Shown here: positions 17,074-26,718 of the stretch, one piece after another
Layout of the letters: the number at the start of each line of letters is the position of its first letter
Numbering within the stretch: position 1 is the stretch's first letter
Source: Bacteroides sp.
Lineage (GTDB): Bacteria; Bacteroidota; Bacteroidia; Bacteroidales; Bacteroidaceae
DNA: 64,000 nucleotides
Reading direction: 5' to 3'
Assembly: GCA_015060735.1 (NCBI GenBank)
Contig: SUXX01000001.1
Coordinates: 1-64,000 of the forward strand
Translations under genes and position numbers: made by a program
The notes under the pieces: model-generated
Databases searched by the model: none
Seen by the model: the letters and a program-made list of their open reading frames with translations, nothing else
Told to the model about the DNA's origin: nothing

Positions 17074-18060
17074 ATGAATTTCAGAACGCAAGTTGATTTG
17101 CCGAAAAATGAGACAGAAATTCGGCATTCTGAACGAATCATGCTTTGGGGCTCTTGTTTTGCTGAAAATATTGGAAATCTGTTGCTCGAAAATAAATTCA
17201 GGTGTCAGGTTAATCCTTTCGGGGTTTTGTATAATCCTTTGTCCATAGCAAGGGCCTTGAAGGAAGTGATGAGTGGGAAGCGATATCGTGAAACTGAATT
17301 GTTTGAGGCCGGTGGACAATGGCATAGCTGGATGCATCATAGTACTTTTTCGTCGGTGAATGCTTTGGAGTGTGTAGAGTCTATCAATGAACGGTTGTCG
17401 GAGGCTACTCGTGAATTACCGTCTACGGATTGGCTTGTTGTGACATGGGGAACTGCGTTTGCCTATTACTTGCGAGAGGAAAGATGTGTGGTAGGCAATT
17501 GTCATAAACAACCGGAGAAGTTGTTTGAGCGAAGCATGTTACAGGTGGATGAAATTGTGGATGTTTGGCAATCTTTGTTGGTTGAACTTAAACTTATAAA
17601 TCCGAAATTGAAAGTTTTGTATACGGTTAGCCCTATTCGGCATGCTAAGGACGGAATGCATGGAAATCAGTTGAGTAAGGCAACTTTATTACTCTCCATC
17701 CATGAGTTATGCAAACGGTGCTCGGATTGTTTTTATTTCCCGTCGTATGAAATCGTGATGGACGAACTTCGTGACTATCGCTTCTACGCAGATGATATGC
17801 TTCATCTTTCTTCGAAAGCAGTAGAATATGTTTGGGAATGTTTTGCCGAATGTTATTTTCGAGCAGAAACGATGGAGATTATCCGTGAATGGAAAGAGAT
17901 TAAAAAAGGATTGGAACACAAGCCTTTCCGCCCGGAATCGGAGGCTTATCGCGTATTTTTATCTCAAATAGTGTTAAAGATTAACCGAATTAAAGAAAAG
18001 TTGCCGTACTTTGATGTGCAAAAAGAAATGGAACAATGCGAAATTCGATTGAAAATATAA
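17074..18060 (+). CDS. GSCFA domain protein
   Basis: A 328-residue protein that carries the family signature in 'IMLWGSCFAENIGNLL' near residue 25, the block I of SGNH/GDSL-like hydrolases, and 'SxxxLTVSPIRHAKDGMHGNQLSKATLLL' in the middle. The late block 'YADDMLHLSSKAVEYVWE' supplies a likely Asp/His pair. The family is thought to be an acylhydrolase or esterase, with substrate unknown. No signal peptide is seen. Its end overlaps the murF-alr start by 25 bases, so translation is coupled to cell-wall precursor synthesis. Confidence 0.88.
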   Translation: MNFRTQVDLPKNETEIRHSERIMLWGSCFAENIGNLLLENKFRCQVNPFGVLYNPLSIARALKEVMSGKRYRETELFEAGGQWHSWMHHSTFSSVNALECVESINERLSEATRELPSTDWLVVTWGTAFAYYLREERCVVGNCHKQPEKLFERSMLQVDEIVDVWQSLLVELKLINPKLKVLYTVSPIRHAKDGMHGNQLSKATLLLSIHELCKRCSDCFYFPSYEIVMDELRDYRFYADDMLHLSSKAVEYVWECFAECYFRAETMEIIREWKEIKKGLEHKPFRPESEAYRVFLSQIVLKINRIKEKLPYFDVQKEMEQCEIRLKI

Positions 18061-20501
18061 CCAGCCTGCTGAATGCCAAGAGAGTAGGAACCCGATCGGC
18101 CGAAATTGATTGGATATTGACCGATAGCCGTTCGTTGTGCTTCGCGGAAGAAACGCTTTTCTTTGCGTTGAAAACCAAACGTAATGACGGACATAAATAT
18201 ATCCCTGAATTGTATAGCCGAGGAGTACGGAATTTTGTGGTAAGTGATTTGCCGGCTTCCATAGAAGACTATGCTGAGGCTAATTTCTTGCAAGTGGCAA
18301 GCCCGTTGAGAGGATTGCAGAGGTTGGCTGAAGGACATCGGGGGAGGTTTGATGTGCCGGTCATCGGCATTACGGGGAGCAATGGTAAAACCATTGTAAA
18401 GGAATGGTTGTATCAGTTGTTGGGGACGGAAAGAATCATTACCCGGTCGCCCCGAAGTTATAATTCTCAGATTGGTGTTCCTTTGTCGGTGTGGTTGATG
18501 AATGAATCGACAGAGCTTGGCATTTTTGAAGCCGGCATTTCTGAGATGGGTGAGATGGAGGCTTTACAAAGTATTGTCCGCCCTACCATTGGGGTCTTGA
18601 CGAATATAGGAGGTGCTCATCAGGAGAACTTCTTTTCGTTGGAAGATAAATGTATGGAGAAGCTGGCTTTGTTTAAGGGTTGTGATGTGGTGATTTATGA
18701 TGGAGACGATGAGCTGATAAATAGTTGTGTGGCTAAATCGTTGTTTACAGCTCGCGAAATAGCTTGGTCGCGGAAGGATAATGAACGACCACTCTTCATT
18801 GAGTCGATAGAGAAGGGAGGGGCTTCTACAACGATTCGATACCGCTATTTGGGAATGCCTAACGAATATACCATTCCTTTTATTGATGAGGCTTCCATCG
18901 AGAACTCCTTACATTGCTTGGCTGTATGTCTTTATCTGATGTTGCCAACCGAGAAAATAGCCGAGCGTATGGCCGGATTGGAACAGATAGCCATGCGTCT
19001 GGAGGTTAAGGAAGGGAAGAATGGATGTATATTAATTAACGATAGTTATAATTCGGACTTGGCTTCGTTGGACATCGCTTTGGATTTCATGTCTAGACGC
19101 TCGGAAGATAAGGGGCGGAAACGAACCTTGATTTTGTCCGACTTATTGGAAACCGGCCAGACAAGCAAGCTACTTTATCGTAAGGTGGCGGAATTGGTGC
19201 ATAATCGGAAAGTAGATAAGATAATAGGAGTAGGTGAGGAAATCCGATTGGCTTCGGCTCGTTTTGAAATTGAAAAATATTTCTTCCGGACAACGGAGGA
19301 TTTGTTGTCCTCGGATATGTTGGGGAAGTTGCGGAATGAAGTGGTGTTGGTGAAAGGGTCGCGAAGTTTCCACTTTGATGAAGTGACGGACAGGCTGGAG
19401 TTGAAGGTGCATGAAACAATTCTGGAGATTAACCTGAATGCCTTGGTAGATAATTTGAATCATTATCGAAGTAAATTGAAGCCCGAAACGAAAATGGTTT
19501 GTATGGTGAAGGCTTCGGCTTATGGGGCAGGTTCGTACGAGATTGCCAAGACGTTGCAAGACCATCGGGTCGATTATCTGGCCGTGGCCGTGGCCGATGA
19601 AGGTTCTGAGTTGAGAAAGGCCGGTATCACCAGTTCTATCATCATCATGAATCCGGAGCTGACCGCATTCAAAACCATGTTCGATTATAAGCTGGAGCCT
19701 GAAATCTATAGCTTCGGTTTGTTGAACGAGCTGATTAAAGCTGCCGAGAAGGAAGGAGTAACCAATTTCCCTGTACATATTAAAATAGATACAGGGATGC
19801 ATCGCCTGGGTTTTGCCCCTTCGGAAATCCCTGAATTGGTGACTCGCCTGAAGCGTCAATCTTCGGTGATTCCTCGGTCGGTCTTTTCACATTTAGTGGG
19901 GAGTGATTCTGCCCAGTTCGATGCCTTCACCCGTACTCAGATAGAGACGTTCGAGAGAGTGTCCAAAGAATTGCAGGCTGCTTTCCCTCATAAGATTTTG
20001 CGTCATATATGTAATACGGCCGGCATTAGCCGTTATCCGGGAGCACAATTCGATATGGTGCGTCTTGGCCTGGGACTTTATGGGGTAGACCCCTTTACCA
20101 ATCGTATGCTGAGTAATGTCAGTACGCTGAAAACCACAATCTTGCAAATCCGAGAAGTGCCGAAAGAAGATTCGATAGGGTATAGCCGGAAGGGACGTCT
20201 GACTCGTGATTCACGCATCGCAGCTATTCCTATTGGTTATGCCGATGGGCTGAATCGTCGCTTGGGGAATGGGAATGCTTATTGTCTAGTTAATGGACAA
20301 AAGGCACTTTATGTGGGTAATATTTGTATGGATGTCTGCATGATTGATGTGACGGACATCGATTGCAAGGAAGGCGATAAGGTGATTATCTTTGGTGACG
20401 AATTGCCCGTTACGGTCTTGTCGGAGGTGTTGGATACGATTCCTTACGAAATTTTGACTAGCGTTTCCAATCGGGTGAAGCGTGTCTATTTCCAGGGATA
20501 A
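18036..20501 (+). CDS. murF-alr: MurF-Alr fusion: UDP-MurNAc-tripeptide--D-Ala-D-Ala ligase and alanine racemase
   Basis: An 821-residue bifunctional enzyme. Residues about 1-450 are MurF, an ATP-dependent Mur ligase: P-loop 'ITGSNGKTIVKEWL', 'SYNSQIGVPLSVW', 'FEAGISEMGEM', 'NDSYNSDLASLDIAL'. Residues about 455-821 are alanine racemase: the PLP lysine in 'MVCMVKASAYGAGSYEIA', 'IKIDTGMHRLGF', and 'IPIGYADGLNRRLGNG' plus 'MDVCMIDVTD' at the end. One protein thus makes D-alanine and adds D-Ala-D-Ala to the peptidoglycan precursor. The fusion is a known Bacteroidetes arrangement. A separate Ddl must be elsewhere. Confidence 0.95.
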   Translation: MRNSIENITSLLNAKRVGTRSAEIDWILTDSRSLCFAEETLFFALKTKRNDGHKYIPELYSRGVRNFVVSDLPASIEDYAEANFLQVASPLRGLQRLAEGHRGRFDVPVIGITGSNGKTIVKEWLYQLLGTERIITRSPRSYNSQIGVPLSVWLMNESTELGIFEAGISEMGEMEALQSIVRPTIGVLTNIGGAHQENFFSLEDKCMEKLALFKGCDVVIYDGDDELINSCVAKSLFTAREIAWSRKDNERPLFIESIEKGGASTTIRYRYLGMPNEYTIPFIDEASIENSLHCLAVCLYLMLPTEKIAERMAGLEQIAMRLEVKEGKNGCILINDSYNSDLASLDIALDFMSRRSEDKGRKRTLILSDLLETGQTSKLLYRKVAELVHNRKVDKIIGVGEEIRLASARFEIEKYFFRTTEDLLSSDMLGKLRNEVVLVKGSRSFHFDEVTDRLELKVHETILEINLNALVDNLNHYRSKLKPETKMVCMVKASAYGAGSYEIAKTLQDHRVDYLAVAVADEGSELRKAGITSSIIIMNPELTAFKTMFDYKLEPEIYSFGLLNELIKAAEKEGVTNFPVHIKIDTGMHRLGFAPSEIPELVTRLKRQSSVIPRSVFSHLVGSDSAQFDAFTRTQIETFERVSKELQAAFPHKILRHICNTAGISRYPGAQFDMVRLGLGLYGVDPFTNRMLSNVSTLKTTILQIREVPKEDSIGYSRKGRLTRDSRIAAIPIGYADGLNRRLGNGNAYCLVNGQKALYVGNICMDVCMIDVTDIDCKEGDKVIIFGDELPVTVLSEVLDTIPYEILTSVSNRVKRVYFQG

Positions 20502-20521
20502 CAACATCGGAACATTCATAC

Positions 20522-20577
20522 GCGAAGGCGTTTGGACAATATGCGAAGGCGTTTGAGGTGAAACGCCTTCACGTTTT
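20522..20577 (+). terminator. Terminator-like hairpin with duplicated arm
   Basis: GAAGGCGTTT (20545-20554) pairs perfectly with AAACGCCTTC (20561-20570), followed by ACGTTTTAA. The left arm is present twice as a direct repeat, GCGAAGGCGTTTG, at about 20522 and 20543. The right part closely matches a second hairpin at 46674-46713 (AAACGCCTTCATGTTTTAA), so it seems to be a dispersed repeat that works as a terminator. Confidence 0.6.
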
Positions 20578-20579
20578 AA

Positions 20580-23500
20580 ATGAAACATCAGGAGATAATT
20601 GTAGGAATGACTGAAGAGGCAAGGGAAATATATCGGGAACTTTGGGAGGTTGTGATTGCGAAGGAAACACCTTTGCGTCATCGCTATCGCTCGTTACGCG
20701 AGTCTTTGGAGCGTGTAATTCGGGGGCAGATGCAACATGTCTCCTTGCAGGCTACGGATTTAGCAGCCCGCATCAATTATCTCGCTACACAATTTTCGTT
20801 GAACGGGCGATTGAAAAATGCCCTGCATACTTTTCGCCTGACTTCAAACGATGTGCTTAATCATCGGAAAGAACCCTTGGGGGATGAATTCCTCCGTGAT
20901 GTCCGTTCGATGGCCGAAGTCCTTCAGGTGATATGTGGTTGTCTGATGCCCAAGGAACTATCGGAAATCTTGCCTAAGGCCCCAATGGATTTCTCGATGA
21001 AAAGGGAGAAAAAGGAACTTTCCCGGCGTATCCGTGTCTGTTTTGATTATGCCGATGATGAGTTCCTCTATGTTTATCCTACGGAAGAAACTTCGGATGA
21101 ACCTTGGAAGGTGAGGTATAACGTGCCAGGAGTGAATGACGAATTCACGGAGGGACTTGTCGGAGTGTGGCGTCATGCTCAATTGAATCTGTTGGATGTG
21201 AAAAAGAACGAGGACAACACCTATACCCCTTCCTTAATAGTGCTTGAGCCGGATTACTTGATTGATATCAGTTCGCTGGCCGAGTGTTATCGGGATTATG
21301 GCAATCATCCGGCCAATTATCTGATGGGGCGATTGATGTCCATCGACAATCCCCGTCCTTTGTTGTTGGGAAATATAGCCAATCTTTTTCTGGACGAATG
21401 GATTCATTCAGGTGACGAGGAGCCGGATTATCTGAATTGCATGAAAAAAGCTTTCCGTCAATATCCGCTTGAGTTGGTGGCATGCGAAGATTTGCTGGAT
21501 GCCGGAAAGGAGAAAACCTTCTTTGAAGATTGCCGGAAGCACTTTGAGCATATCCGTCAAACGGTGAAAGAAACATTCTTGGCTCCCGGTTATCGCTTGG
21601 ATAAGGAAGATGCCGTGTTAGAGCCTTCGTACATCTGCGAGGCTCTAGGTGTCCAAGGACGTTTGGATTATATGCAACGCGATATGAGTAGTTTTATCGA
21701 AATGAAGTCGGGCAAGGCCGATGAATATACCATCCCCGGCAAGATAGAACCAAGGGAGAATAACCGTGTGCAAATGTTGCTTTACATGGCCGTACTCGAG
21801 TATAGCATGGGCATCGATCATCGTCTTCAGCATCCTTACCTATTATATACCCGTTATCCATTGCTTTATCCGGCTCGGGCATCTTGGGCACAAGTGCGTC
21901 GCATCATAGCCTTGCGAAATCGCATTGTGGCAAACGAATATGGCATACAGATGCATAATCATCCGTCCTTCACGGCCCAACTATTGGCTCAAATCAATCC
22001 TCTAACATTGAATGAAAAAGGTTTGAAAGGCCGTTTTTGGGAGCAATACCTGAAGCCGGGGATTGCTCGTTTTCAAGAACGCTTGTCGGCTTTGGATGCT
22101 TTGGAAAAGGCTTATTTTTATACGCTTTACAATTTCATTACCAAAGAACTATACACCTCCAAGTCGGGTGAGGTAGATAAAGAAGGTAGGTCGGGAGCTT
22201 CTACTTTGTGGCTCAATACTTTGGACGAGAAATGTGAGGCCGGCGAAATTCTTTATGATTTGTGTATCGTGGACAATCAGGCTTCAAAACCTCATAAGGC
22301 AACCATTACTTTGAGTATCCCGACTTATGATGAATCGTTCCTTCCAAATTTTCGAAAAGGTGATGTCGTCGTGCTTTATGAACGGAACAAAATGTCTGAT
22401 AATGTAACCAACAAGTTGGTCTTTAAGGGGAATATCGAATGGCTTACGGCATCGGAAGTTTGTATTCGTCTCAGGGCTTCCCAACGCAATCTCTCGCTTT
22501 TCCCGCCCGATAGTCTTTATGCCATGGAGCATGACTATATGGACACAACTTTCCGTAGCATGTATTGGGGACTTTCTGCCTTTATGGAAGCCGATAAGGA
22601 ACGAAAAGACTTACTTTTAGGAAGACGACTTCCTCGCTTCGACGAGGATGTACTGAAAGAAAATCCCCTTTTTACCGACGATTTTGAGCGTGTGGCTACG
22701 AAAGCCATGGCGGCCAAGGATTATTTTTTGCTGGTTGGTCCTCCGGGGACGGGAAAAACCTCTCGTGCTCTCCGTCGGATGGTGGAGAAATGCTATGCTC
22801 GTCCGGATGCACAAATTTTGTTGTTGGCCTACACCAATCGAGCGGTCGATGAAATCTGTGCTTCTTTGAATAGTATAGAACCTTCTGTTCACTATATCCG
22901 TATTGGGAGCGAACTTTCGTGTGATGAGCGTTTTCGTGACAGATTGGTAGAAAATGTCTTGTCGCCTTATGAGAAACGAAAAGATGTTCGTAGGTGTTTG
23001 TCTGCATGTCGCGTTTATGTTGGGACGGTTGCCTCAATTTCTTCCAAACCTGAATTGTTCAAGTTGAAACATTTTGATGTGGCGATAGTGGATGAGGCTA
23101 CACAAATATTAGAGCCTCAATTGTTATGGTTACTAACCGCTAAATCCTCGGATGGGAAACATGTGGTGGATAAATTTGTACTTATAGGCGATCATAAACA
23201 ACTTCCGGCCGTGGTGCTACAAAACAAGGAATCGTCCGAAGTCTATGATGAAGGACTTCGTAACATTGGTTTATATAATCTGAAAGATTCTTTGTTCGAA
23301 AGGCTCTATCGGTCTCATGCTTGTGTAGTGGACTCTCCGGCATTGGACATGCTTTGCAAACAAGGGCGAATGCATCCCGATGTAGCGGCTTTCCCTAATC
23401 ATGCTTTTTATGAAGGGAAGTTAAAATCGGTCGGCCTGCCTCATCAACAAGAAATGTTGAATCATCCGGTTCTTTTTCTTCCTGCTAAGCGGGATGATCG

Positions 23501-23933
23501 TAGTATTACAGGTAAAACCAACCGGGAAGAAGCTCGTATGTCCGCAGATTTGGCCGAGCAGGTGTGGAAGGAGTTTGGAGAAGATTTTTCTCCCAATTGT
23601 TCTTTGGGTATCATCACTTCATATCGTAGTCAGATAGCTCTGATTAGAAAGGAATTACAGGCAAAAGGAATTCCTGCTTTGTTGGAGGTTTCTGTAGATA
23701 CGGTAGAACGCTATCAAGGAAGTGAACGAGATGTGATAATCTATTCGTTTAGTGTGAATAAGGTATATCAACTCGATTATTTACCGAATGTAGTAGAAGA
23801 AAACGGCGTCCAAATAGACCGTAAACTGAATGTTGCCTTAACCCGTGCCCGTAAACGTGTTTATGTGTTGGGCGTTCCTGATGTACTTCGGCATAACCCC
23901 ATTTATCGTCAAATGATGGAATCTTTTGGTTGA
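20580..23933 (+). CDS. Dna2-like superfamily I helicase with PD-(D/E)XK nuclease domain
   Basis: A 1117-residue protein. The N-terminal half contains a nuclease-like motif set: GRLD near residue 360 and EMKSGKAD near residue 374, the D...ExK pattern of Cas4/RecB-type nucleases. The C-terminal half is a superfamily I, Upf1/Dna2-like helicase: Walker A GPPGTGKT at about 720, 'LLLAYTNRAVDEIC' (motif Ia), VDEATQ at about 837 (motif II), 'LIGDHKQLPAVV' (motif III), 'YQGSERDVIIYSFS' (motif V) and 'NVALTRARKRVYVLG' (motif VI). It is expected to process DNA ends or replication intermediates. No CRISPR or restriction genes are nearby, so a housekeeping repair role is more likely than defence. Confidence 0.88.
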   Translation: MKHQEIIVGMTEEAREIYRELWEVVIAKETPLRHRYRSLRESLERVIRGQMQHVSLQATDLAARINYLATQFSLNGRLKNALHTFRLTSNDVLNHRKEPLGDEFLRDVRSMAEVLQVICGCLMPKELSEILPKAPMDFSMKREKKELSRRIRVCFDYADDEFLYVYPTEETSDEPWKVRYNVPGVNDEFTEGLVGVWRHAQLNLLDVKKNEDNTYTPSLIVLEPDYLIDISSLAECYRDYGNHPANYLMGRLMSIDNPRPLLLGNIANLFLDEWIHSGDEEPDYLNCMKKAFRQYPLELVACEDLLDAGKEKTFFEDCRKHFEHIRQTVKETFLAPGYRLDKEDAVLEPSYICEALGVQGRLDYMQRDMSSFIEMKSGKADEYTIPGKIEPRENNRVQMLLYMAVLEYSMGIDHRLQHPYLLYTRYPLLYPARASWAQVRRIIALRNRIVANEYGIQMHNHPSFTAQLLAQINPLTLNEKGLKGRFWEQYLKPGIARFQERLSALDALEKAYFYTLYNFITKELYTSKSGEVDKEGRSGASTLWLNTLDEKCEAGEILYDLCIVDNQASKPHKATITLSIPTYDESFLPNFRKGDVVVLYERNKMSDNVTNKLVFKGNIEWLTASEVCIRLRASQRNLSLFPPDSLYAMEHDYMDTTFRSMYWGLSAFMEADKERKDLLLGRRLPRFDEDVLKENPLFTDDFERVATKAMAAKDYFLLVGPPGTGKTSRALRRMVEKCYARPDAQILLLAYTNRAVDEICASLNSIEPSVHYIRIGSELSCDERFRDRLVENVLSPYEKRKDVRRCLSACRVYVGTVASISSKPELFKLKHFDVAIVDEATQILEPQLLWLLTAKSSDGKHVVDKFVLIGDHKQLPAVVLQNKESSEVYDEGLRNIGLYNLKDSLFERLYRSHACVVDSPALDMLCKQGRMHPDVAAFPNHAFYEGKLKSVGLPHQQEMLNHPVLFLPAKRDDRSITGKTNREEARMSADLAEQVWKEFGEDFSPNCSLGIITSYRSQIALIRKELQAKGIPALLEVSVDTVERYQGSERDVIIYSFSVNKVYQLDYLPNVVEENGVQIDRKLNVALTRARKRVYVLGVPDVLRHNPIYRQMMESFG

Positions 23934-23969
23934 AGTTACATAGCCTTCTCCCTTAATTTGTTATATCTT

Positions 23970-23999
23970 TTTGTTTTTGTGATTTTTTGTTTACTTTTG
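23970..23999 (+). promoter_or_regulatory. Promoter of the DPP4-type peptidase gene
   Basis: TTTG at 23970-23973 and TACTTTTG at 23992-23999 are 18 bases apart and end 28 bases before the ATG at 24028. Confidence 0.7.
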
Positions 24000-24027
24000 T
24001 GGCAAAGGAAAACAAATAATAGAAATA

Positions 24028-26469
24028 ATGATGAAAAGAGTGTTTGTAGTAGCTATGATGCTAAGTAGTCTGTTGGGATTGACTTCAGCATTAAAAGCTC
24101 AAGAAAGATTGCCTGAATATCTTCAGGCTGAGAAGTTTACGCAAGACAAGTTAAAAACAATGCTTTTTTCTACTACGGTAGACCCGCATTGGTTTCAGCA
24201 AGGAAACAATTTCTGGTTTGAATACAAGACCAGCGAGGGTACATTCTGGTATGTGGTGAATCCAACCGCACGTACGAAGAATCTGTTGTTCAATCGTGAA
24301 GAGATCGCAGCTCAACTGACCGAAATCGTACAAGACCCGTTTGAGGCTCGTCAGCTCCCTATCAAAAATTTGAAGGCCAAAGAAGACGGACGTACCTTTA
24401 CATTTGAAGTCGTTTCCAGTCGTGATGCCAAGCCTAAAAAAGATGCCAAGAAAAAGGATGCTAAACCCAAGAAGGAAGTGTTCTATTTCTCATACGATTA
24501 TCCTTCTCGCAAACTGACTCATTTGAAGGATCAAGAAGAAGAACCGAAGCGTTTGGCTTGGGGAGCTGTTTCGCCGGATATGAAGACCGTTGTTTATGCC
24601 AAGGACTTGAACCTTTATCGGATGAGTTATGAAGATTATTTGAAGGCCAAGAAGAATGAAAAAGACTCTACCATCGTGGAAATCCAGTTGACTACAGATG
24701 GTATGGAAGATTTTGGTTATGGTGTTCCTCGTAATGTATTGAATACCGATACCATTTGCAACGGTAAACGTCGTGGTGTGTATGGTGCTTGGTCACCGGA
24801 TTCTCGTTATTTTGTGATGACCGTTTCGGATAATCGTGCCGTGAAGCCTCTCTGGGTCATTAATGTAATGGCTCAACCACGTCCTACATTGGAAACTTAC
24901 AAGTATCAGATGCCGGGTGAAAAGGAAGCTCCGATTGTACATACTTACTTGTTCGATATGCAGAACAATACCCGCAAGGAGATTCAGACAGCTGCTTATA
25001 AGGATCAGACTATCAGTATCCAATACAAGCCGATGGAACAGAAGCAACGCGATATGGAAGTGGTTTCTCGTGTATGGCAAGGCGACAACAACCGTTTCTA
25101 CCTAACTCGTAGTAGCCGTGATTTGTATCGTATCGATATTTGTTCGTATACCATCGGTCAAGATTCCATCGTCCCGGTTATTAAGGAACGTATGAATACC
25201 TATCAGGAAACTCGTCCGTTAAAGACTTTGAGCGGTGGTAAGGAACTTATTCAATGGAGTGAACGAGACGGTTGGGCACATCTTTATTTATATGATGACA
25301 AGGGTAATCTGAAGAACCGCATAACCAAAGGTCCATGGCATGTGGAAGAAATCTTGAAGGTAGACGAAAAGGCTCGTGTTATTTATTTTACCGCCAACGG
25401 ACGCAATAAGGGTGAAAATCCGTATTACGAACATTTGTATCGTGTGAATGCAGATGGCTCGGGTTTGCAACAACTCACCAAAGGCGATTACTTCCATCAG
25501 ACAGAGGTGGACGATGACGCTCGTTTTATTGTGGATAATTATTCTCGTATCAATACCGTTCCTAAAGCCGTGTTGTTGGATAACAATGGCAATAAGGTGA
25601 TGGATATTCAGGAGAGCGACTTCTCTCAACTTTTTGCCAATGGGTATAAGTTTCCGGAACTTTTTACCGTGAAGGCCGCTGATGGTGTGACCGACCTTTA
25701 TGGTGTGATGTACAAACCATTTAACTTTGACTCGACAAAGGTTTATCCGATTGTAGATTATGTTTATCCGGGGCCGCAGGTAGAAGCTGTATATTATCCG
25801 TTCACTCGTATGAGTCCTCGTACTGACCGATTGGCACAAGCCGGTTTCATCGTAATTTCTGTAGGTCAGCGTGGTGGACACCCAAGCCGTTCGAAATGGT
25901 ATCATAACTGGGGATATGGCAACATGCGTGACTATCCGTTGGCCGACCATAAGTATGCCATCGAGCAATTGGCTAATCGCCATTCGTTCATCGATATCAA
26001 TCGGGTAGGTATCCATGGACATTCAGGCGGTGGTTTCATGAGTACAGCAGCCATGTGTCAGTATCCTGATTTTTTCAAGGCAGCCGTATCGTGTGCAGGT
26101 AATCATGACAACACTATCTACAACCGTTGGTGGAGTGAAACCCATCATGGGGTGAAGGAACAAATCACAGAAAAAGGGGATACTACCTTTGTCTATAAGA
26201 TAGCCACTAATCCCCAAATTGCCAAGAATCTGAAGGGACATTTGTTGCTTATCCATGGAGATATCGACAACAATGTACACCCGGGTAACACTATGCGTGT
26301 GGTAGATGCTTTAATTCGTGCCGGAAAGCGTTTTGATATGCTCATGCTTCCGCAACAACGTCATGCTTTTGGGGATATGAATGAATATTTCTACTGGCGA
26401 TTGGTGGATTACTTCTCCGAGCACTTGCGAGGCAAGAGCGAAAAGTTCGTAGATATACCGAAAAGGTAA
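24028..26469 (+). CDS. S9 family serine peptidase, dipeptidyl peptidase IV type
   Basis: An 813-residue exported peptidase. A signal peptide (residues about 1-25, ending LKAQ) is followed by a beta-propeller (about 60-540) and an alpha/beta-hydrolase domain. The catalytic triad reads Ser666 in GHSGGGF, Asp747 in GDIDNNV and His779 in QQRHAFGD. It removes dipeptides from the N-terminus of peptides in the periplasm. A lysine-rich stretch (about residues 131-147, KPKKDAKKKDAKPKKE) interrupts the propeller and is a low-complexity insertion. Monocistronic, with its own promoter. Confidence 0.93.
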   Translation: MMKRVFVVAMMLSSLLGLTSALKAQERLPEYLQAEKFTQDKLKTMLFSTTVDPHWFQQGNNFWFEYKTSEGTFWYVVNPTARTKNLLFNREEIAAQLTEIVQDPFEARQLPIKNLKAKEDGRTFTFEVVSSRDAKPKKDAKKKDAKPKKEVFYFSYDYPSRKLTHLKDQEEEPKRLAWGAVSPDMKTVVYAKDLNLYRMSYEDYLKAKKNEKDSTIVEIQLTTDGMEDFGYGVPRNVLNTDTICNGKRRGVYGAWSPDSRYFVMTVSDNRAVKPLWVINVMAQPRPTLETYKYQMPGEKEAPIVHTYLFDMQNNTRKEIQTAAYKDQTISIQYKPMEQKQRDMEVVSRVWQGDNNRFYLTRSSRDLYRIDICSYTIGQDSIVPVIKERMNTYQETRPLKTLSGGKELIQWSERDGWAHLYLYDDKGNLKNRITKGPWHVEEILKVDEKARVIYFTANGRNKGENPYYEHLYRVNADGSGLQQLTKGDYFHQTEVDDDARFIVDNYSRINTVPKAVLLDNNGNKVMDIQESDFSQLFANGYKFPELFTVKAADGVTDLYGVMYKPFNFDSTKVYPIVDYVYPGPQVEAVYYPFTRMSPRTDRLAQAGFIVISVGQRGGHPSRSKWYHNWGYGNMRDYPLADHKYAIEQLANRHSFIDINRVGIHGHSGGGFMSTAAMCQYPDFFKAAVSCAGNHDNTIYNRWWSETHHGVKEQITEKGDTTFVYKIATNPQIAKNLKGHLLLIHGDIDNNVHPGNTMRVVDALIRAGKRFDMLMLPQQRHAFGDMNEYFYWRLVDYFSEHLRGKSEKFVDIPKR

Positions 26470-26527
26470 TTTATTGGGAGTTTGACCTAGTTTTGTCTTT
26501 ACACTCCAAGGGATTTGGTATTGAGTG

Positions 26528-26565
26528 ACTTGTGCTGATAGGGGGGCTTCGCCTTCAGTACAAGT
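26528..26565 (+). terminator. Long hairpin downstream of the peptidase gene
   Basis: ACTTGTGCTGA pairs with TCAGTACAAGT (one G-U pair), enclosing an inner G-rich/C-rich hairpin (AGGGGGGCTTCGCCT). No T run follows, so it is a possible transcript-end stabiliser or weak terminator. Confidence 0.45.
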
Positions 26566-26636
26566 TCATTATTAAGGATGAATGTTCTTAGTGATGAAGT
26601 GAAACATATTTATTGGAGTATTCATGGTGATAAAGA

Positions 26637-26678
26637 AAATCTCGATAACATTAATGGATGTTATCGAGATTTTTTCTT
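26637..26678 (-). terminator. Terminator of the phosphotransferase gene
   Basis: AAATCTCGATAACAT and ATGTTATCGAGATTT form a 15-pair stem with a six-base loop, with A on the left and TTTTTT on the right. It can stop transcription from either side and lies 40 bases beyond the leftward gene's stop. Confidence 0.85.
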
Positions 26679-26718
26679 GCTTTGGGATACCACCATGACA
26701 TGTGGATATCAAGGTAGG

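Noticed and set aside
19170..19859. Leftward 229-codon open frame
   Set aside because: Antisense shadow inside murF-alr, which has clear domains on the other strand.
20580..23933. Dna2-like protein as part of a CRISPR-Cas or restriction system
   Set aside because: No repeat array, Cas1/Cas2 or methylase lies in the window; neighbours are housekeeping genes.
25288..26022. Leftward 244-codon open frame
   Set aside because: Antisense shadow inside the DPP4-type peptidase gene.
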